The notes beneath the pieces were generated by a model, which made no database searches, was not told where the DNA came from, and saw nothing but the letters and a program-made list of their open reading frames with translations. The translations under genes were made by a program, and so were the position numbers. Below, one piece after another: positions 60,501 to 64,000 of a DNA stretch of 64,000 bases. How positions within the stretch are numbered: position 1 is the stretch's first letter; every line of letters begins with the position of its first letter. Location: assembly GCA_040216555.1 (NCBI GenBank), contig JAVJOW010000024.1, forward strand, positions 168,874-232,873, read 5' to 3'. The DNA comes from Arenibacter sp040216555. Its GTDB lineage: Bacteria; Bacteroidota; Bacteroidia; Flavobacteriales; Flavobacteriaceae.

Positions 60501-62036
60501 AAGCATGGTACCGAAGAAATTATATATGACCTGGATGCCTGCGAAGAATATCTAGCGGAAACGTACGGGATTACGGTGTACCAGGAGCAGGTGATGCTAC
60601 TTTCGCAGAAGTTGGCCGATTTCACCAAGGGTGAAGCCGATGTTTTGCGTAAGGCGATGGGGAAAAAGCAGAAGTATGTCCTGGATAAAATGAAGCCTCA
60701 GTTTATTAAGCAGGCTTCTGAAAAAGGTCATGCAGTAGAAAAGTTGGAGAAAATCTGGAAGGATTGGGAGGCATTTGCAGCTTATGCTTTTAATAAGTCC
60801 CACTCTACCTGTTACGCTTGGATTGCCTACCAGACGGCATACTGTAAAGCGCATTACCCTGCGGAATACATGGCAGCGGTACTTTCCAATAACATGAACG
60901 ACATAAAGCAGGTTACCTTCTTTATGGAAGAGTGTAAGCGTATGGGACTGGAAGTATTGGGGCCAGATGTGAACGAATCTTATTATAAGTTTGCGGTGAA
61001 CGATGCCGGTGCAGTACGCTTTGGTATGGGGGCCGTAAAAGGGGTTGGCCGTGGAGCGGTGGAAACCATCGTAGAGAATAGAAAGAAAGACGGACCATAT
61101 AAATCTGTTTTTGATCTGGCCAAACGCATCGATTTAAGGGCAGCCAACAAAAAGGCATTTGAGAACCTGGCGGTGGCCGGGGGTTTCGATTCCTTTGGGG
61201 ATACCCATAGGGCACAATATTTTTATGATGAGGGGGACGGCATTACCTTTTTGGAAAAAGCCATGAAGTATGGGGCCAAATTTCAGGAGAATGAAAATTC
61301 TTCTCAAGTAAGTTTGTTTGGTGAGGCCAGTGATGTACAGATTCCGGAACCTGTAGTCCCGCCCTGTGAGGAATGGGGTACCATGGGTAAATTGAGAAGG
61401 GAAAAGGAAGTAGTGGGAATCTATATTTCCGGTCACCCTTTGGATGATTTTAATGCTGAGATCAAGGCTTTTTGCAATGCAAGTCTTTCCGTTTTAAATG
61501 ATTTGGAAGCCATAGTAAATAGGGAGGTTTCCTTTGCTGGGGTCATTACCGATGTGCAGCATAGGGTTTCCAAAAATGGAAAAGGATGGGCCATGTTCAC
61601 CATGGAGGATTATACGGACACCTTTGAATTTAGAATGTTCGGGGAAGAGTACTTGAAGTATCGCCATTTCCTAATGATCAATTCTTTCGCATATGTCAAG
61701 GTGTTTGTACGCGAAGGCTGGATGAACCGTGACACTGGAAAAAAAGGAGAGCCCAGGATGCAGTTTAACATGATCATGATGTTGCAGGACGTTATGGAAA
61801 CCTTTGCCAAAAAACTCACCATTAAGTTGGATATTTCCCAATTGAAGGAGGAAAGCATATTGGACCTTAAGGATACTTTGGTGTCGCATAAGGGCGATCA
61901 TCCCTTAAGTTTTGTGGTGTATGAGATGGAGGAGCAGATAAAAGTAAACATGACCTGTAGAAAACAAAAAATCCAAATATCGAGTGAATTACTCCTTCAG
62001 CTCAATGAAAAAGACGTACATTACAAGTTGAACTAA
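57600..62036 (+). CDS. dnaE: DNA polymerase III alpha subunit with N-terminal exonuclease domain
   Basis: A 1478-residue replicative polymerase. Residues ~1-190 are a DnaQ-like 3'-5' exonuclease domain, with FDTETTGLPKRW (exo I), GQNVGFDLNIMGAEF (exo II) and EAHNATADVEATTRCF (exo III), indicating in-built proofreading. Residues from ~260 are a PHP domain (HLHNHTQFSILQST). The polymerase active site is P705-DIDIDF with D706, D708 and D710, after GPGRGSAAGSAVAYCL. HhH and OB-fold regions follow. The fused layout is usual in Flavobacteriaceae as far as I recall. The start (MYLIFDTETTGLP) fits. Confidence 0.97.
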   Translation: MYLIFDTETTGLPKRWDAPYTDTDNWPRCIQIAWQLHDAMGNLVESQDYLVQPDGFNIPYDAEQIHGISTELAQQKGVPIGEVLEKFNAALSKTKFVVGQNVGFDLNIMGAEFHRYQVENSLQKLPVLDTCTEHTAQLCQIPGGRGGKFKLPTLTELHQYLFGEPFGEAHNATADVEATTRCFLELVRKKEFTTEQLDVKPDYFKNFSEANPKEIQLIGLKHINLKKASKKIADALWEKDTGGISKEEIKENLATLETANFAHLHNHTQFSILQSTISIPELISATAKAKMPAVAMTDHANMMGAFHFVNGVINHNKGVVARNEENLKRYEATINGTLEEDQEPLEELPEPEVEITPIIGCEFQVCEDHTNKSQKDNGYQIVMLAKNKNGYLNLAKMSSIAFVDGKYYVPRIDKKVIEQYKEDIIVLTGNLYGEVPSKVLNVGENQAEEALLWWKDTFGGDLYIEIMRHGQEDEDRVNQVLIQFAQKHNVKLVATNNTYYQEKENAHAHDILLCVKDGEKQATPIGRGRGYRYGLPNKEYYFKSSDEMKDLFKDIPEAITNIQEVIDKVETFTLARDVLLPAFDIPEEFRFEEDKLDGGKRGENKYLRHITYEGAKKRYGEITPEIDERLDFELKVIEKTGYPGYFLIVEDFIRAARRMDVSVGPGRGSAAGSAVAYCLWITNLDPIKYDLLFERFLNPDRVSMPDIDIDFDDEGRGRVMDYVIDKYGANQVAQIITYGTMAAKSSIRDTARALDLPLGDADRMAKLIPNMSKLKKIIGVDEKTLKEKFNSEELIKINELLAISEGDGLESETLNQAYILEGSVRNTGIHACGVIITPDDITKFVPVALAKDSEMYCTQFDNSVVESAGLLKMDFLGLKTLTLIKDTVKIVKAKHGIELDPENFPLDDEKTYELFQRGETVGVFQYESPGMQKHMRALKPTVFADLIAMNALYRPGPMEYIPSFIARKHGTEEIIYDLDACEEYLAETYGITVYQEQVMLLSQKLADFTKGEADVLRKAMGKKQKYVLDKMKPQFIKQASEKGHAVEKLEKIWKDWEAFAAYAFNKSHSTCYAWIAYQTAYCKAHYPAEYMAAVLSNNMNDIKQVTFFMEECKRMGLEVLGPDVNESYYKFAVNDAGAVRFGMGAVKGVGRGAVETIVENRKKDGPYKSVFDLAKRIDLRAANKKAFENLAVAGGFDSFGDTHRAQYFYDEGDGITFLEKAMKYGAKFQENENSSQVSLFGEASDVQIPEPVVPPCEEWGTMGKLRREKEVVGIYISGHPLDDFNAEIKAFCNASLSVLNDLEAIVNREVSFAGVITDVQHRVSKNGKGWAMFTMEDYTDTFEFRMFGEEYLKYRHFLMINSFAYVKVFVREGWMNRDTGKKGEPRMQFNMIMMLQDVMETFAKKLTIKLDISQLKEESILDLKDTLVSHKGDHPLSFVVYEMEEQIKVNMTCRKQKIQISSELLLQLNEKDVHYKLN

Positions 62037-62166
62037 AGGTTTTAAAGCTGATGTAAGGGTTGGAAATTGCACTAAAGTCCATTATGTTAAAAAAGAATAG
62101 GTTTTATCAATTTAGCCATAGTCAAAACGAATATAGTCTTAGTAAGGAAAAGGCAAAATAATTGTC

Positions 62167-62174
62167 TAAATTTG
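62167..62174 (+). promoter_or_regulatory. -7 box of trxA
   Basis: TAAATTTG fits TAnnTTTG, 24 bases before the trxA ATG. No good -33 TTG was seen. Confidence 0.6.
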
Positions 62175-62198
62175 TATAATATTTAAAAATAACGAAAC

Positions 62199-62516
62199 AT
62201 GGCATTAGAAATAACAGATGCTACTTTTGATGAGGTAGTTTTAAAAAGTGATAAACCAGTAGTAGTGGATTTTTGGGCAGCCTGGTGTGGTCCGTGTAGA
62301 ATGGTAGGTCCAATTATCGATGAGGTAAGTACCGAGTACGATGGTAAGGCCGTTGTTGGTAAGGTAGATGTGGATGCCAACCAAGAATTTGCTGCGAAAT
62401 ACGGGGTAAGAAATATTCCTACGGTATTGGTATTTAAAAATGGTGAAATCGTTAACAGACAGGTTGGTGTTTCCCCTAAAAAGGTATATACCGATGCTAT
62501 TGATGCATTACTTTAG
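62199..62516 (+). CDS. trxA: Thioredoxin
   Basis: A 105-residue cytosolic thioredoxin with redox pair C30/C33 in WAAWCGPCRM, and the cis-Pro segment VRNIPTVLVFKNGE. It reduces protein disulfides with thioredoxin reductase. It follows dnaE on the same strand but has its own promoter box and terminator. Confidence 0.97.
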   Translation: MALEITDATFDEVVLKSDKPVVVDFWAAWCGPCRMVGPIIDEVSTEYDGKAVVGKVDVDANQEFAAKYGVRNIPTVLVFKNGEIVNRQVGVSPKKVYTDAIDALL

Positions 62517-62550
62517 TCTTCACTGATTCCCGAAGGGGAATATAAATGAT

Positions 62551-62582
62551 AAAAAAATCCTGCTTTTAGCGGGATTTTTTTA
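62551..62582 (+). terminator. Terminator after trxA
   Basis: AAAAAATCCTGC pairs with GCGGGATTTTTT (one G-U pair) around a TTTTA loop, followed by a T-run. Confidence 0.9.
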
Positions 62583-62714
62583 TGCCCAATGTCTAATGAA
62601 AAAATGTTTGAAACTCCAGAAAATTGGAGTTCACTATAGCTTATTTTATATGGCCTGCCTTTTTTTGAGGGCTCCTATTTTCCGATAAGTCGATATCTTC
62701 ATTATCTTAGCTAA

Positions 62715-63644
62715 ATGAACCTACAATCCGAACTACATAAGGCGAGTTTGTTCCAGAATTTGGAATTATTGGCAGGCCAAGTGGTGGAAGGATTTATCAG
62801 TGGTATTCATAAAAGTCCCTTTCATGGATTTTCCGCAGAATTTGCAGAGCATAAAATCTATAATAATGGGGAAAGCACCAAGCATATAGATTGGAAGCTG
62901 TATGCCAAGACTGATAAGCTATATACAAAGCGTTACGAGGAGGAGACCAATTTGCGATGTCATATGATCTTGGACAATTCGGCCTCCATGTATTATCCGG
63001 AGGTTGGAACTTTAAGTCTTGACAACCTTAATAAAATCGGTTTTGGTGTCCTGGCCATTGCTTCTTTGATGAATATACTTAAAAGACAGCGCGATGCTGT
63101 GGGCTTAAGTGTTTATAGCGACGAATATAATTTCTATTCCTCGGAAAAGAGTAGTGAAAGGCATCACCAGATGTTGTTGGCCAAATTAAGCGAGATTAGT
63201 CAGGAAACAAAACCGGCCAAGCAGACCGAGACCTATACCTATTTGCACCAGATTGCCGAAAAAATAAAAAGAAGGAGTTTAATTGTACTTTTTACAGACA
63301 TGTTTCAATCTTCTGGGGATGATGGACAATTGTTTGATGCCTTACGGCATTTAAAGTACAATAGGCATGAGGTTATTCTTTTCCATATCATGGACAAGGA
63401 AACCGAATACTCCTTTGATTTTGAAAATACTCCTAAGCGTTTTCTGGATGTGGAAACAGGTACCCATATTGATCTTTATGCCGATTCTGTAAAAGTGGCT
63501 TATGAAAAAGAAGTAGGATCTTACTTCAATCAATTGCGATTAAAATGTGCCCAATATAAAATTAAATATGTGGAGGTGGATGTAAAGGATAGTTTCTCCC
63601 TGATAATGAACACCTTTATGGTGGAGCGCCAAAAATTTATGTAG
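62715..63644 (+). CDS. DUF58 / VWA-like protein
   Basis: A 309-residue cytosolic protein of the DUF58 family, usually paired with MoxR AAA+ ATPases and aerotolerance (Bat) genes. Recognisable parts are STKHIDWKLYAKTDKLYTKRYEEE (in the ~55-80 region) and a VWA-like MILDNSASM (DxSxS metal site). No moxR neighbour is seen upstream; the downstream side holds tRNA-Asp. The role of this stand-alone copy is not clear. Confidence 0.85.
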   Translation: MNLQSELHKASLFQNLELLAGQVVEGFISGIHKSPFHGFSAEFAEHKIYNNGESTKHIDWKLYAKTDKLYTKRYEEETNLRCHMILDNSASMYYPEVGTLSLDNLNKIGFGVLAIASLMNILKRQRDAVGLSVYSDEYNFYSSEKSSERHHQMLLAKLSEISQETKPAKQTETYTYLHQIAEKIKRRSLIVLFTDMFQSSGDDGQLFDALRHLKYNRHEVILFHIMDKETEYSFDFENTPKRFLDVETGTHIDLYADSVKVAYEKEVGSYFNQLRLKCAQYKIKYVEVDVKDSFSLIMNTFMVERQKFM

Positions 63645-63671
63645 AAACTTGCATTATTTTTAAAAAATTGT

Positions 63672-63701
63672 TTGTGCAATTAAATAAGGGGTGTATATTT
63701 G
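63672..63701 (+). promoter_or_regulatory. Promoter of tRNA-Asp
   Basis: TTG at 63672-63674 and TATATTTG at 63694-63701, separated by 19 bases, match the Bacteroidota -33/-7 consensus closely. The tRNA begins 17 bases after the box. Confidence 0.8.
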
Positions 63702-63718
63702 CACTCGCTAAACGCCAC

Positions 63719-63792
63719 GGTTCGGTAGTTCAGTTGGTTAGAATACCTGCCTGTCACGCAGGGGGTCGCGGGTTCGAGTCCCGTCCGGACCG
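63719..63792 (+). tRNA. tRNA-Asp (anticodon GTC)
   Basis: A 74-nt cloverleaf: acceptor GGTTCGG/CCGGACC with one G-T pair and discriminator G, anticodon arm CCTGC-CTGTCAC-GCAGG (anticodon GTC), T arm GCGGG-TTCGAGT-CCCGT. CCA is not encoded. Confidence 0.97.
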
Positions 63793-63794
63793 CT

Positions 63795-63826
63795 AAAAGC
63801 CTTCAACGTAAGTTGGGGGCTTTTTT
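63795..63826 (+). terminator. Terminator of tRNA-Asp
   Basis: AAAAGCC (63795-63801) pairs with GGCTTTT (63818-63824), with inner pairing CAAC/GTTG, then TT. It starts two bases after the tRNA. Confidence 0.8.
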
Positions 63827-63881
63827 CATTTGGGATTTTGAATTTTTCGGGAATTTGTTAAGTATAATTTCTTGAAAATTT

Positions 63882-63909
63882 GGATCAAGTCCAAAATCTG
63901 GGTTTTTAC
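63882..63909 (+). repeat. 28-bp repeat 3' of tRNA-Asp, exact partner at 10624-10651
   Basis: GGATCAAGTCCAAAATCTGG followed by GTTTTTAC, identical to the minus-strand copy behind tRNA-Leu. It lies 56 bases after the terminator. Weak similarity extends about 35 bases further. The rest of the window to 64000 shows no gene. Confidence 0.9.
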
Positions 63910-64000
63910 CATTTTAAGAATATAATTTAATCAGGCGATATAAGAAGTATTCCGTATTCCTGACTCCCCTAAATTGTGATCTAAAAGCCTTTACTTTGGC

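Noticed and set aside
1..64000. CRISPR arrays, insertion sequences, prophage or rRNA genes
   Set aside because: No regularly spaced repeats, transposase or phage proteins, or rRNA segments were recognised on either strand.

Overview
The window reads as chromosome of a marine Flavobacteriaceae bacterium (Bacteroidota). Supporting signs are about 38-40% GC by eye, TAnnTTTG-type -7 promoter boxes, a type IX secretion (T9SS) C-terminal sorting domain, several CarboxypepD_reg/outer-membrane beta-barrel receptors, a DnaE with an N-terminal exonuclease domain, and S16 with an acidic Ala/Glu-rich tail. A placement near Arenibacter, Maribacter or Zobellia is my inference. Most of the window is housekeeping core; accessory content lies at 0.5-11 kb and 22-32 kb.

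0.5-10 kb: an AraC regulator, a SnoaL-like lipoprotein and a ferredoxin-cyclase-globin fusion precede a probable operon of nitronate monooxygenase, OsmC-like protein, O-acetylhomoserine sulfhydrylase, a small lipocalin-like protein and a TonB-dependent receptor. Remnants of the monooxygenase 5' end and the OsmC 3' end upstream show that this locus was once duplicated and one copy decayed.

10.6-11.2 kb: tRNA-Leu(CAA) is preceded by a GIY-YIG nuclease ORF and by a broken copy of the same tRNA's first 32 nt. This suggests an insertion at the anticodon loop that rebuilt the tRNA. A 28-bp sequence downstream of tRNA-Leu recurs exactly downstream of tRNA-Asp at the other end of the window.

11-22 kb: prs, rplY, pth, two secreted or lipoprotein genes (one a T9SS reprolysin-like protease), ribF, an HTTM membrane protein, a VOC protein and serS.

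22-32 kb: an envelope-lipid block with PAP2, DAG kinase, an LTA-synthase-like phosphotransferase, a second PAP2, a TonB-type receptor and an OmpR-type two-component system. Four promoters here share a direct-repeat operator (two 9-mers with an 11-bp period) placed exactly 7 bp upstream of a -7 box. I read them as one previously unlabelled regulon of the neighbouring response regulator.

32-64 kb: TPR protein, DUF4286, rsmA-mgtE, a 2-hydroxyacid dehydrogenase, a TM2 protein, an acetyltransferase behind an ArsR-like palindrome, a bifunctional aminolipid acyltransferase, lysC, fbp, a TerB-like protein, a CHASE-type hybrid histidine kinase, a phosphoesterase/glycosyltransferase/GH1 group, a haem-binding protein, gcdH, trmN6, a sulfatase, a SET-domain protein, rimM-rpsP, a DUF2383 protein, dnaE, trxA, a DUF58 protein and tRNA-Asp. 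I saw no CRISPR array, rRNA, intact insertion sequence or prophage.
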